A DNA stretch of 64,000 nt, from NCBI RefSeq assembly GCF_018263855.1, contig NZ_CP073318.1:5332001-5396000 (forward strand), in the 5' to 3' direction. A program made the translations under genes and the position numbers. Each line of letters opens with the position of its first letter. Positions within the stretch are counted from its first letter, which is position 1. Below, piece after piece: positions 17,540 to 25,566 of the stretch. The notes under the pieces were generated by a model. It made no database searches. It worked only from the letters and a program-made list of their open reading frames with translations, and had not been told where the DNA came from. The stretch comes from Kutzneria sp. CA-103260 (GTDB lineage Bacteria; Actinomycetota; Actinomycetes; Mycobacteriales; Pseudonocardiaceae).

Positions 17540-18112
17540 ATGCCGATGAACTTCATGCACCGGAGGATCTGCTCCTCGCAGGACTGGGCCCGGCAGGTCC
17601 GCGAGCAGAAGCTGCCCTGGTCGCTGGCGGGCGTGGAACTGGGCGAGGACCTGCTGGAGATCGGGCCGGGTTACGGGGCCACGACCCGGGTTCTGGTGGA
17701 GATGGCCCCCAAGGTGACCGCGGTGGAGGTGGACGCCAGGTCGGCCGAGGATCTCCGTGGCGAGTTCGACGGCCGGGCCCGGATCCTGCACGGCGACGGC
17801 AGTAAGATGTCGTTGCCGGACAACGACTTCAGCTCGGTGGTGTGCTTCACGATGTTGCACCACGTGCCGACCAGGGACATGCAGGACGGCATCTTCGCCG
17901 AGGCGCTGCGGGTGTTGCGGCCGGGCGGGGTGTTCGCGGGCAGCGACAGCCGGCTGAGTCTGCGGTTCCGGATGCTGCACATCGGCGACACGATGAACGT
18001 GGTCGACCCGGACGAGCTGCCGGAACGCCTGCGGCGGGCCGGTTTCGAGGACGTCGAGGTGACCCTCAAGGAGGGGGCGTTCAAGTTCAAAGCCCGGAAA
18101 CCTTCGCGCTAA
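17540..18112 (+). CDS. Class I SAM-dependent methyltransferase
   Basis: This 190-residue protein has the SAM-binding motif I LEIGPGYGATTRVLVE, an acidic motif II (VTAVEVD) and motif III/IV DFSSVVCFTMLHHVPTRD, followed by EALRVLRPGGVFAGSDS. It resembles methyltransferase domain type 11 proteins acting on small molecules or lipids; the substrate is unknown. A likely -10 element (TACCGT) lies 7 bases before the ATG, so the message may be leaderless. Divergence from the AraC-cupin gene suggests regulation by it. A MarR-ABC exporter unit follows in the same direction 42 bases later, but that unit has its own operator. Confidence 0.87.
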   Translation: MPMNFMHRRICSSQDWARQVREQKLPWSLAGVELGEDLLEIGPGYGATTRVLVEMAPKVTAVEVDARSAEDLRGEFDGRARILHGDGSKMSLPDNDFSSVVCFTMLHHVPTRDMQDGIFAEALRVLRPGGVFAGSDSRLSLRFRMLHIGDTMNVVDPDELPERLRRAGFEDVEVTLKEGAFKFKARKPSR

Positions 18113-18131
18113 AACCGGTGGCGTCGTCGCG

Positions 18132-18153
18132 TTAGTACGCAGTAGCGTAATAA
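18132..18153 (+). promoter_or_regulatory. Probable MarR operator before the MarR-ABC operon
   Basis: TTAGTACGC (18132-18140) and GCGTAATAA (18145-18153) form an inverted repeat with 8 of 9 pairs and a 4-base centre. It ends one base before the GTG start of the MarR gene, so a bound dimer would block both transcription and ribosome access. It suggests autoregulation. Confidence 0.6.
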
Positions 18154-18154
18154 C

Positions 18155-18577
18155 GTGCCTCGAGACGAGAACGTCCGCCGGATCCGGTCGGCCGTGACCC
18201 GGCTGTCCCGCCGGCTGCGGGCCGAACGGCCGGCGGACGCCCTGGCAGCGACCAAGATCGCCGTGTTGGCCGAGTTGTGGCGCAACGGCCGGATGTGCGC
18301 CGGCGACCTGGCTTCCCTGCTGCGGGTGCAGCCGCAGTCGCTGACCAGGACGCTGGCCGCGCTGGAGGAGGACGGCCTGATCCTGCGCCGGCCGGACGAG
18401 CTGGACCGCCGGCAGGCGGTCATCGGCATCACCGAGGCCGGCGTGACCGCGCTGTCCGAGGACATGCAGGCCCGGGAACTGTGGCTGGCCAAGGCCATGG
18501 ACATCCAGCTCAGCCCAGCCGAGCGGCAACTGCTGGCCGACGCGGCCGAGCTGATGGATCGGCTGGCCGATGACTGA
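18155..18577 (+). CDS. MarR-family regulator of the ABC exporter
   Basis: This 140-residue winged-helix protein has RMCAGDLASLLRVQPQSLTRTLAALEEDGLILRR as the recognition region and RRQAVIGITEAGVTAL as the wing. It probably represses its own operon and responds to a compound exported by the ABC protein encoded next. The stop overlaps the exporter start by 8 bases (ATGACTGA), so the two are translationally coupled. The GTG start lies directly after the operator repeat and there is no ribosome site, suggesting a leaderless or near-leaderless message. Confidence 0.9.
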   Translation: MPRDENVRRIRSAVTRLSRRLRAERPADALAATKIAVLAELWRNGRMCAGDLASLLRVQPQSLTRTLAALEEDGLILRRPDELDRRQAVIGITEAGVTALSEDMQARELWLAKAMDIQLSPAERQLLADAAELMDRLADD

Positions 18578-21500
18578 GCCGCGGGTGAACCCCATGGGCG
18601 GCAACTGGATCCGCCGCCTGCTGCCGTTCCTGCGGATCCAGCGCCGCAGCCTGGTCCTCACCTTCGCCGCCGCACTGGCCGGCGCCGGTCTGGCCGCGGT
18701 CACACCGCTGCTGGAGCGGCACATCGTCGACGACGTCATCCTCAGCCATCGCTCCCCCTTGCTGCCGTGGCTGATCGCGCTGATCGCGGTCGGCGTGCTG
18801 ACCTTCTTCGCGTCGCGGATCCGCCGCTTCCGGGCGGCCAAGGTGGTGCTGGAGGTCCAGTACCAGATCCGCAACGCGGTGCACGAGCAGTTGCAGCGCC
18901 TGGACATCGGCAGCCACCAGTCGATGCCGACCGGGCAGCTGGTGTCCCGGATCTCCACCGACGCCGGCGTGATGGTCCGGGTGCTGTCCTACTTGCCGGC
19001 GCTGAGCAGCAACGTGTTGCTGATCGTGGTGTCGCTGGTGGTGATGGTCGTGCTGTCGCCGCTACTGGCGGTGATCAGCGCGCTGGTGGTGCCGGCGCTG
19101 GTTTTTGTGGTGTACAAGATGCGCCGCCAGGTCCGACCGGCCACTTGGGACAGTCAGCAGCGCGGCGCCGAGGTGACGCAGACCGTCACCCAGACCGTGT
19201 CCGGCATCCGGGTGGTCAAGGCGTTCGGCCAGGAGGACCACGAGCTGGACCGGTTCGTCGAGGCCAGCCAACAACTCTACGGTGCACGCATCCGATCCGT
19301 CCGGCTGATCGCCAAGTACCAGCCGCTGCTGCAGGCGATCCCAGCGATCGGGCAGGTGCTGCTGCTGGCCCTGGGCGGCTGGCTGGCGCTGCACGGCAAC
19401 ATCACCGTCGGCACCTTCCTGGCCTTCGCCACGTACTTGGCCCAGGTCATCGGGCCGGCGCAGATGTTCGCCGGGATGATCAGCGCCACCCAGCGGGCCG
19501 GCATCTCCGCGCGGCGGATCTTCGACCTGCTGGACTCGGTGCCGGCGGTCACGGACAAGCCGGACGCCGAGCCATTGCCGCCAGTGCGCGGCGACATCGC
19601 CATCACCGACGCCACTTTCGGCTACCTGCGCTCGGAACCGGTGCTGGACGGCTTCACGTTGCACGTCGAGCCCGGTGAAACCGTGGCCCTGGTGGGCACT
19701 TCCGGCTCCGGAAAGTCCACCGTGGCCATGCTGCTGGCGCGATTCCACGACGTGCAGGGCGGCAGCGTCAAGATCGACGGAGTCGACGTCCGGGACGTGA
19801 CGGTGGATTCGCTGCGCAGCCAGGTCGGCATGGTGTTCGAGGAGAGCTTCCTGTTCTCCGACACCGTGCGGGCCAACATCGGCTACGGCCGGCCGGACGC
19901 CACCGACGCGGAGATCGAGGCGGCAGCACGAGCGGCGGAGGCGCACGGCTTCATCCAAGCGCTGCCGGAGGGATACGACACGCAGGTCGGCGAGCGCGGG
20001 CTGACGTTGTCCGGCGGGCAGCGGCAGCGAATCGCGCTGGCCCGGGCTCTGCTGACCGATCCGCGGATCCTGGTGTTGGACGACGCGACCAGCGCGGTGG
20101 ACGCCCGGGTCGAGGAGGGCATCCACGCCACGCTGCGCCGGGTGATGGTCGACCGCACCACGCTGCTGATCGCCCACCGCCGTTCCACCCTGCGGCTGGC
20201 GAGCCGGATTGCCGTGGTGGACAAGGGACGTGTGGTCGCGCAGGGCAGTCACGAGGAGCTGATGGCCGCCAGTCCGCTGTATCGGCGGCTGCTGGCCGGC
20301 ACCGACGAGGACATCGACGTCGAGGTGACCGAAGGCGTCACCGCCGAGGCCTGGCAGGCGGATGGCGGCAAGCGCAAGCAGTTGGCGATCATGGAGACGC
20401 CCAGGGAGATGGCCGCCGGCATCGCCGCGTTGCCACCGGCCCGGGACCGCGCCGAGGTCGACACCGTCGGCGACGACGACCCGCACTTCTCCTTCCGCCG
20501 CTTCGTGTGGCGGCACCGCACGGCGCTCGGGCTGGGTCTGTTCCTGGTGTTGTTGGACGCCGTCGCGACCGCCGCCGGCCCGTACTTCTCCCGTGAGGGC
20601 ATCGACAACGGCGTGCTCAACGGGTCCAGCGCGGCGCTGATGCTGTCGGCCCTGGTCTTCTTCGCGGTGGTGCTGGGCGATCTCGCCGTGTCGGTGGCCA
20701 TGACGCTGGTCAACGGCCGCACCGGTGAGCGGCTGCTGATGGCGTTGAAGGTCCGCGTGTTCAAACGGCTGCTCAGGCTGCCGGTCTCGTTCTACGACCG
20801 GGAGATGGTCGGCCAGGTCATGACCCGCATGACCACCGACACCGACTCGTTCTCCTCCTTGCTGCAGAACGGTTTGCTCCAGGCCGCGGCCAGCGTGCTG
20901 ACCTTCACCGGCGTGTTCGTGGCGATGGCCGTGATGAACATCGAGCTGACCGGGGTGGCCGCGCTGGTGCTGATCCCGTTCGTGCTGGCCACCACGTTGT
21001 TCCGGCGGCTGGCCAAGGGCAGCTATGTGCAGGCCCGGGAGCGGATCTCCGACGTCAACGCCGGCTTGCAGGAAAGCCTTTCCGGCGTAAGGGAATCTCA
21101 GGCGTTCGGGCAGCAGCAGCGCCGGCACAGCGAGTTCAAGCGGCTCACCCGGGGCTACCTGGACGCCAGGATGAAGGCCCAGCGGCTGATCTCCGCGTAC
21201 TTCCCGTTCCTGGAGTTCCTGTCCGACCTCGGCGCGGCGCTGGTGCTCGGCGCGGGCTACTTCCTCATCGCCCGCAACGAGTTGACCGCCGGCGAGCTGA
21301 TCGCGTTCGTGCTCTACCTCGGCCTGTTCTTCGCCCCGATCCAGCAGCTGTCCGGTGTGTTCGACGACTGGCAGCAGGCACGGGTGTCGATGCAGCGGAT
21401 CAACGACCTGCTGGCCGAGCCCGATCTCACACCGACCGCCGCCCAACCGACCCACCCCGGCCGGCTGACCGGCCGGATCATGGTGCGGGACCTGTGGTTC

Positions 21501-22232
21501 CGCTACCCCGGCGTGGACACCGACGTGCTGCGGGGCGTGAATCTCGTTGTGGAGCCCGGGGAAACGGTCGCGCTGATCGGCGAGACCGGGGCCGGCAAGT
21601 CCACTGTGGTCAAGATGCTGGCCCGGTTCTACGACCCGGACCGGGGATCCGTCACGATCGACGGCTTCGACCTGCGCGAGCTGGATCCGCCGGAGTTCCG
21701 CCGACAGCTGGGTTACGTGCCGCAGGAGGCTTTCCTGTTCCCCGGCACCATCCGGGACAACATCGCCTACGGCCGGCCCGAGGCCACCGACGCCGAGGTC
21801 GAGGCGGCCGCGCGGGCCATCGGCGCGCACGACTTCGTGGCCAAGCTGCCGGGCGGCTATCTGCACGAGATGGGTGAGCGGGGCGGATCCCTGTCCGCCG
21901 GGCAGCGGCAGCTGTTGTGCCTGGCCCGGGCCCAACTCGTCGATCCGGTGCTGCTGTTGCTGGACGAGGCCACCGCCAATCTGGACCTGGCCACGGAATC
22001 CGTCGTGTCCGCCGCCATGTCCACGCTGGCCGAGGGCCGCACCACGATCCTGGTCGCGCACCGCTTGCAGACCGCTCGCGCCGCCGACCGGATCGTGGTG
22101 ATGGACGCCGGGCGCGTGGTCGCCGTCGGCACTCATGAGCAGCTGCTCGCCGACAGCGACCACTACGCTCGACTCTGGCTGGCCTTTGAAACCAGCACAG
22201 CCGCCGTCACACCAGCGTCGCGTCCAGCGTGA
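18570..22232 (+). CDS. Fused two-unit ABC exporter (TMD-NBD-TMD-NBD)
   Basis: At 1220 residues this is a complete exporter in one chain: two copies of a six-helix membrane domain plus ATPase. ATP site 1 has Walker A GTSGSGKST (376-384) and LSGGQ, but its Walker B is LVLDDATSAVD, so the catalytic Glu is Asp505. ATP site 2 has Walker A GETGAGKST from residue 1004, an altered signature LSAGQ, and an intact Walker B with Glu1133 (LLLLDEATANLD). This is the asymmetry of heterodimeric drug or lipid exporters, here in fused form; in most bacteria the halves are separate genes. MarR control upstream suggests an inducible efflux function. The tail overlaps the convergent OsmC gene by 26 bases. Confidence 0.92.
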   Translation: MTEPRVNPMGGNWIRRLLPFLRIQRRSLVLTFAAALAGAGLAAVTPLLERHIVDDVILSHRSPLLPWLIALIAVGVLTFFASRIRRFRAAKVVLEVQYQIRNAVHEQLQRLDIGSHQSMPTGQLVSRISTDAGVMVRVLSYLPALSSNVLLIVVSLVVMVVLSPLLAVISALVVPALVFVVYKMRRQVRPATWDSQQRGAEVTQTVTQTVSGIRVVKAFGQEDHELDRFVEASQQLYGARIRSVRLIAKYQPLLQAIPAIGQVLLLALGGWLALHGNITVGTFLAFATYLAQVIGPAQMFAGMISATQRAGISARRIFDLLDSVPAVTDKPDAEPLPPVRGDIAITDATFGYLRSEPVLDGFTLHVEPGETVALVGTSGSGKSTVAMLLARFHDVQGGSVKIDGVDVRDVTVDSLRSQVGMVFEESFLFSDTVRANIGYGRPDATDAEIEAAARAAEAHGFIQALPEGYDTQVGERGLTLSGGQRQRIALARALLTDPRILVLDDATSAVDARVEEGIHATLRRVMVDRTTLLIAHRRSTLRLASRIAVVDKGRVVAQGSHEELMAASPLYRRLLAGTDEDIDVEVTEGVTAEAWQADGGKRKQLAIMETPREMAAGIAALPPARDRAEVDTVGDDDPHFSFRRFVWRHRTALGLGLFLVLLDAVATAAGPYFSREGIDNGVLNGSSAALMLSALVFFAVVLGDLAVSVAMTLVNGRTGERLLMALKVRVFKRLLRLPVSFYDREMVGQVMTRMTTDTDSFSSLLQNGLLQAAASVLTFTGVFVAMAVMNIELTGVAALVLIPFVLATTLFRRLAKGSYVQARERISDVNAGLQESLSGVRESQAFGQQQRRHSEFKRLTRGYLDARMKAQRLISAYFPFLEFLSDLGAALVLGAGYFLIARNELTAGELIAFVLYLGLFFAPIQQLSGVFDDWQQARVSMQRINDLLAEPDLTPTAAQPTHPGRLTGRIMVRDLWFRYPGVDTDVLRGVNLVVEPGETVALIGETGAGKSTVVKMLARFYDPDRGSVTIDGFDLRELDPPEFRRQLGYVPQEAFLFPGTIRDNIAYGRPEATDAEVEAAARAIGAHDFVAKLPGGYLHEMGERGGSLSAGQRQLLCLARAQLVDPVLLLLDEATANLDLATESVVSAAMSTLAEGRTTILVAHRLQTARAADRIVVMDAGRVVAVGTHEQLLADSDHYARLWLAFETSTAAVTPASRPA

Positions 22233-22641
22233 TCGTCGTGCCGGTCAGCGCCTTGCTGACCGGGCAGGTGTCCTTGGCGGTCTGGGCCAGCTCGGCGAAC
22301 TTGGCCGCGTCCAGGCCCGGCACCTTGGCGTTCACCGTGATCGCGATGCCGGTCAGCGCGAAGCCGCCGGCCGGGTCCGGGCCCAGCGTCACCTCGGCGC
22401 TCACGTCGAGCGAGTCCGCGGTGAGGCCTTCCGCTCCGAGCACGCCGGACAGGTTCATCGCCAGGCACGAGCTGTGCGCGGCCGCGATCAGCTCCTCCGG
22501 CGAGGTCTGGCCGTCCGGGTTGCCCGTGCGGGTCGGGAACGACACGTCGAACTGACCCGCGTTCGAGGAGTCGAACGTGACGGTCCCCTTGCCGTTCTGC
22601 AGTCCGCCTTCCCAGTGGGTGGTGGCGTCGCGGCTGGGCAT
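22207..22641 (-). CDS. OsmC/Ohr-family peroxiredoxin
   Basis: This 144-residue thiol peroxidase reduces organic hydroperoxides. The two redox cysteines are Cys59 (AHSSCLAMNL) and Cys126 (KDTCPVSKAL), at the spacing of the OsmC branch. The opening EGGLQNGKGTVTFDSS is also typical. The ATG start is followed by MPSRDATTHWEG, usual for the family. A readable promoter lies upstream (22673-22701) with an A/T-rich spacer. The gene is single and convergent with the ABC exporter, overlapping it by 26 bases. Confidence 0.92.
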   Translation of the reverse strand: MPSRDATTHWEGGLQNGKGTVTFDSSNAGQFDVSFPTRTGNPDGQTSPEELIAAAHSSCLAMNLSGVLGAEGLTADSLDVSAEVTLGPDPAGGFALTGIAITVNAKVPGLDAAKFAELAQTAKDTCPVSKALTGTTITLDATLV

Positions 22642-22672
22642 TGTGGCCTCCCTGAGTGGTGGTTACACCAAG

Positions 22673-22701
22673 ACCCTAGCGCACACTTAAATCGCACGCA
22701 A
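22673..22701 (-). promoter_or_regulatory. Probable promoter of the OsmC gene
   Basis: On the minus strand TTGCGT (-35) and TAGGGT (-10) are 17 bases apart, about 32 bases before the start codon. The spacer holds GATTTAAGTGTGC, an A/T-rich patch that could be part of a regulator site, but no clear dyad is seen. Confidence 0.5.
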
Positions 22702-22727
22702 TGCTTCCGGACGAAAAGGAGACCACC

Positions 22728-22763
22728 CAGGGGTCAGGCGACCGAGCGGCAGGGGTCAGGCGA
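22728..22763. repeat. Two 14-base direct repeats
   Basis: CAGGGGTCAGGCGA occurs at 22728-22741 and again at 22750-22763 between the OsmC start and the SDR stop. They are two copies only, with no array behaviour. Confidence 0.6.
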
Positions 22764-22785
22764 TTGACGCCGCACTCCTGATCCC

Positions 22786-23472
22786 CTACCAGGGAACGGA
22801 CTTCCCGTGACGGTCCAGGAACTGGAGGCCGGGGGCGCCGGCCTGGGCTTCGAGGACGTCGACAACGGCCGGAATGCTCTCCGACGGATTGAGCGGAGCG
22901 TCGGGGCCGCCGAGCTCGGTCTGGTTGTGGCCGGGATCGATGAGCAGCTTGGTGTGCCCGTCGTGGGCGTGCCGAGTGGCGTAGCTGCGCATGAGCTGGT
23001 TGAGCGCGGCCTTGCTGGCCTTGTAGAGCTCGTAGCCACCGCCGGTGTTGAGCGAGATGCTGCCCTGCTCGGAGGACATGACGGCGACAGTCCCGCCGGG
23101 GACGACGAGGTCACGCAGGGCCTCGACGGCGCGCAGCGGGCTGAGCGCGTTGGTGATCATCACCTCGGTGAACATGCCGGTGGGGACCTGGTCGATGGGC
23201 AGGTCGCCCCGGTCGATGGCGGCGTTGACGAAGAGCAGGTCGAGGCGGCGGCCGGCCAGGCGCGAGCGCAGGGCGGCGACCTGCTCCGGGCTGGTCATCT
23301 CCAACGACTCGACCTCGACCGAGGCGTCGACCCGGAGCTGGCCGCCGGGCTGGCGAGTCGTGGCGATCACCTGCCAGCCCCGCCGGGCGAGCTCGTCGAC
23401 GAGGACGAGACCCAGACCCCGGGAGGCGCCGATGACAAGGGCCAGGCGATCGGATGCAGCGGACACGGTCAC
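22786..23472 (-). CDS. Short-chain dehydrogenase/reductase
   Basis: This 228-residue SDR has a nucleotide-binding motif VIGASRGLGLV (Ile in place of the usual Thr of TGxxxGxG), NAA in the NNAG position (FVNAAID) and the catalytic YKASK after a Ser (MSSEQGS). It is a classical-size SDR of unknown substrate. The GTG start has AAGGAG a few bases upstream. The promoter is unusually clear: a 22-bp perfect palindrome (23498-23519) almost fills the space between a -35 (TTGTCT) and a -10 (TAGCCT), so a TetR-type repressor must control it, yet none is encoded next to it. Confidence 0.87.
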   Translation of the reverse strand: MTVSAASDRLALVIGASRGLGLVLVDELARRGWQVIATTRQPGGQLRVDASVEVESLEMTSPEQVAALRSRLAGRRLDLLFVNAAIDRGDLPIDQVPTGMFTEVMITNALSPLRAVEALRDLVVPGGTVAVMSSEQGSISLNTGGGYELYKASKAALNQLMRSYATRHAHDGHTKLLIDPGHNQTELGGPDAPLNPSESIPAVVDVLEAQAGAPGLQFLDRHGKSVPW

Positions 23473-23494
23473 TCCTTAGTGAAACGGTCCACTC

Positions 23495-23523
23495 AGGCTA
23501 GACGCAACGTTGCGTCTAGACAA
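23495..23523 (-). promoter_or_regulatory. SDR promoter with perfect 22-bp TetR-type operator
   Basis: The palindrome is CTAGACGCAAC/GTTGCGTCTAG (23498-23519). On the minus strand -35 TTGTCT (complement of 23518-23523) and -10 TAGCCT (complement of 23495-23500) are 17 bases apart with the palindrome across the spacer. A dimeric repressor bound here would exclude RNA polymerase. Confidence 0.85.
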
Positions 23524-23528
23524 GCGCC

Positions 23529-24227
23529 TCAGAAGATGAGCACCTCGGCCCCGGGGTGCAGCAGCGGGTAGACGTCGTCGATGGACTGGTCGGTCATGCG
23601 GACGCAGCCGTTGCTGGCCGGAACCGGCGCGACGTCCTCGCCACCGTGCACGGCGATGCCCGTGGTGGTGATGTAGCTGGGCCGGTAGAGCCGGCCCAGC
23701 GGCGCGTACTCCCAGAAGTTGATCTGGTAGTAGACGTGGAAGTCGCCGAGCGGGGTGACGCGGTCGCCGGTGTTGTCGCCGGTGGAGACGTCGTAGATGC
23801 GGTTCACGGCCCCGTCGACCACGGTGTAGTCGACCTGGTGGGCGATGTCGACCTCCAGGTGGGTGCCGGCGGTGGCGTGCTGCGGCTTGATCGTCTTGGG
23901 CGACGGGGAGCGCAGGGCGGTGGCGGTGGCGTCGTCGATGACGCCGGTACGGAGCAGGCCCTGCACCTTCTGGAACGCGACGATCGCGTGCTTGGTCTCG
24001 TCGTCGAGGGTCCCGTTCACGCCTCGGGCCTGGTAGCCGAGGTCGTGCAGGATCTGCTGCGCTTCGGCGACCGTCGGCGGGGCCGGCTTGGGCGGCACGA
24101 CAGTGGTGGTGGCTGTGGCGGAGGTCACGGTCTGCGCCACCGGCGCGGTCGCGGACTGGGCCTGGGCGCAGGCGGCGGCCAGCAGCGCAACAGAGCCTGC
24201 GACCAGCGCTTTCGCGGTTCTCGACAT
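23529..24227 (-). CDS. L,D-transpeptidase with peptidoglycan-binding domain, putative lipoprotein
   Basis: This 232-residue exported protein starts with a signal peptide ending LLAAAC, a likely lipobox. A Thr/Pro linker follows, then a PG_binding_1 domain (AEAQQILHDLGYQARGVNGTLDDETKHAIVAFQ) and a YkuD catalytic domain. The latter's motif HGGEDVAPVPASNGCVRM contains the catalytic His and Cys. Such enzymes form 3-3 cross-links in peptidoglycan or attach proteins to it. The ATG start gives a normal signal peptide. Its 3' end lies just before the palindromic operator of the SDR gene. It is divergent from the ECF sigma gene, 80 bases away. Confidence 0.9.
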   Translation of the reverse strand: MSRTAKALVAGSVALLAAACAQAQSATAPVAQTVTSATATTTVVPPKPAPPTVAEAQQILHDLGYQARGVNGTLDDETKHAIVAFQKVQGLLRTGVIDDATATALRSPSPKTIKPQHATAGTHLEVDIAHQVDYTVVDGAVNRIYDVSTGDNTGDRVTPLGDFHVYYQINFWEYAPLGRLYRPSYITTTGIAVHGGEDVAPVPASNGCVRMTDQSIDDVYPLLHPGAEVLIF

Positions 24228-24307
24228 GTACTCGGATCCCTTGGGCGAGCGAATCGGCGTCACTGGGGATTGGCACGAGTGTCCCGGGGCGCAACGTCCG
24301 ACGCCAG

Positions 24308-24844
24308 TTGTTCGTCGTCCACGGCGTGGAGGACCTGGAGTCGCTGTACCGGGAACACGTGCATGCGCTGCTCGGCTACGCCGCGCGCCGGCTCGGCGAC
24401 CCGAACGAGGCGGCGGACGTGGTGGCGGCGACGTTCCTGGCCGTGCTGGAGCGGCCTGGCGGCTTCGACCCGGCCCGCGGCACGGCCCGGTCCTGGCTGT
24501 TCGGCATCACCGCCAACCTGATCGCCTCGCGCGGTCGTCGGCGGGGCGCGGAGTTCCGGGCCTTGCATCGCGTCTACGGTCAACGCACACTCGCGCCCGA
24601 CGACTTCGCCGAACTGGAGGCCCGCGTGGACGCCGCCACCGCCGCGACCGCCGTGCTGGCCGGGCTCGACGACCTGCCGCCGGCCGAGCGGGAGCTGTTC
24701 CTGCTGGTCAGCCTGGACGAGCTGACGCCGGGCGAGGCGGCGCAGGTGCTCGGCATCACCGCCTCGGCGGCGCGGATGCGGCTGGCCCGGGCCCGCCGCA
24801 AGCTGGTGCCGCTGGTCGGGGAGGGATCGACATGCCCGAGCTGA
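24308..24844 (+). CDS. ECF-type RNA polymerase sigma factor
   Basis: This sigma factor of about 178 residues has region 2 (YREHVHALLGYAARRLGDPNEAADVVAATFLAVLER, then WLFGITANLIASRGRRR) and region 4 (LDDLPPAERELFLLVSLDELTPGEAAQVLGITASAARMRLARARRKL). No extra C-terminal domain is present. The exact start is unclear: TTG here, or GTG six codons later (24326), which begins VEDLESLY and looks more like family members. The gene overlaps the next by 13 bases, so the product is coupled to a membrane protein that probably acts with it. No -35/-10 pair of its own class could be recognised. Confidence 0.88.
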   Translation: MFVVHGVEDLESLYREHVHALLGYAARRLGDPNEAADVVAATFLAVLERPGGFDPARGTARSWLFGITANLIASRGRRRGAEFRALHRVYGQRTLAPDDFAELEARVDAATAATAVLAGLDDLPPAERELFLLVSLDELTPGEAAQVLGITASAARMRLARARRKLVPLVGEGSTCPS

Positions 24845-25566
24845 CCCCGTTCGAGGAGCGGATGCTGGCCGGGCTGCGGCAGGTCGAGCCGCCCCGCAAG
24901 CGTCGCCGCTGGCTGCCGGTGGCGGCGACCGCGGCCGTCGCGGCCGGGCTGTTGGTGCTGACCGTGATCCGGCCGCCGATCGGCACGCCGACCGACGTGC
25001 ACGAGGCGAGCGCACCACCATCGATCCGCCATTTGCGCTGGACCACACCGCATCTGAGCCCGAACGGACCGGGGAGCGACGAGGTGTGGATCGACGACGT
25101 GCGCCACACCGTGCGGCTGAAGTCGCCGACGTTCGACCGGACCTTCACCGACGTGCCGGAGCCGATCGCGCTGAACCGGCCGGGTGTGCCGGAGGAGTTC
25201 GCGAAGATGTCGCCGGACGTGCTGGTGGCCGACCAGCGCACGATCGTCGCCGACCTGCCGACCACCGAGACCGCGCTGTCCGACGTGATCAGCGAGGTGG
25301 CCAAGCGGACCAAGATGTACAACGGCCAGGTGCTCGCCGACCTGCTCAGCAAGCCGGGGCTGAGCGAGCAGATGCGCGCGGTGACGGTGAAACTGCTGTT
25401 GCGGCAGCCCGAAGTCGGCCTGCTCGACCCTAATTCCGTCGACCTGGACGGCCGTCAGGGCGCGCTGTACGTGGCCAATGTCGGGCCGCTGTCGTTGCAG
25501 CTGGTCATCGACGCGTCGACGAGCACGTTGCTGTCGATGAACAAGGACACGATCGTCAACCAGTAG
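24832..25566 (+). CDS. Single-pass membrane protein partner of the ECF sigma factor (CU044_5270-like)
   Basis: This 244-residue protein has a short cytoplasmic N-terminus (ELTPFEERMLAGLRQVEPPRKRRR), one membrane helix (about 25-43) and an external domain of about 190 residues without catalytic motifs. Similar proteins follow ECF sigma genes in actinobacteria and are annotated as CU044_5270 family. A role as a membrane anti-sigma factor or signal receiver is inferred from position, since no zinc-binding HxxxCxxC anti-sigma domain is present. The ATG has GGAGGG upstream and overlaps the sigma gene. The 3' end overlaps the convergent GH30 gene by 11 bases. Confidence 0.8.
   Translation: MPELTPFEERMLAGLRQVEPPRKRRRWLPVAATAAVAAGLLVLTVIRPPIGTPTDVHEASAPPSIRHLRWTTPHLSPNGPGSDEVWIDDVRHTVRLKSPTFDRTFTDVPEPIALNRPGVPEEFAKMSPDVLVADQRTIVADLPTTETALSDVISEVAKRTKMYNGQVLADLLSKPGLSEQMRAVTVKLLLRQPEVGLLDPNSVDLDGRQGALYVANVGPLSLQLVIDASTSTLLSMNKDTIVNQ

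Noticed and set aside
19062-22163. About 1030-codon frame antisense to the fused ABC exporter
   Set aside because: No domain features; His/Gln/Arg-rich shadow of the exporter.
24088-24834. Long plus-strand frame over the transpeptidase start and sigma gene
   Set aside because: It lies in a different frame from the ECF sigma factor, whose regions 2 and 4 are clear; the product lacks any domain.
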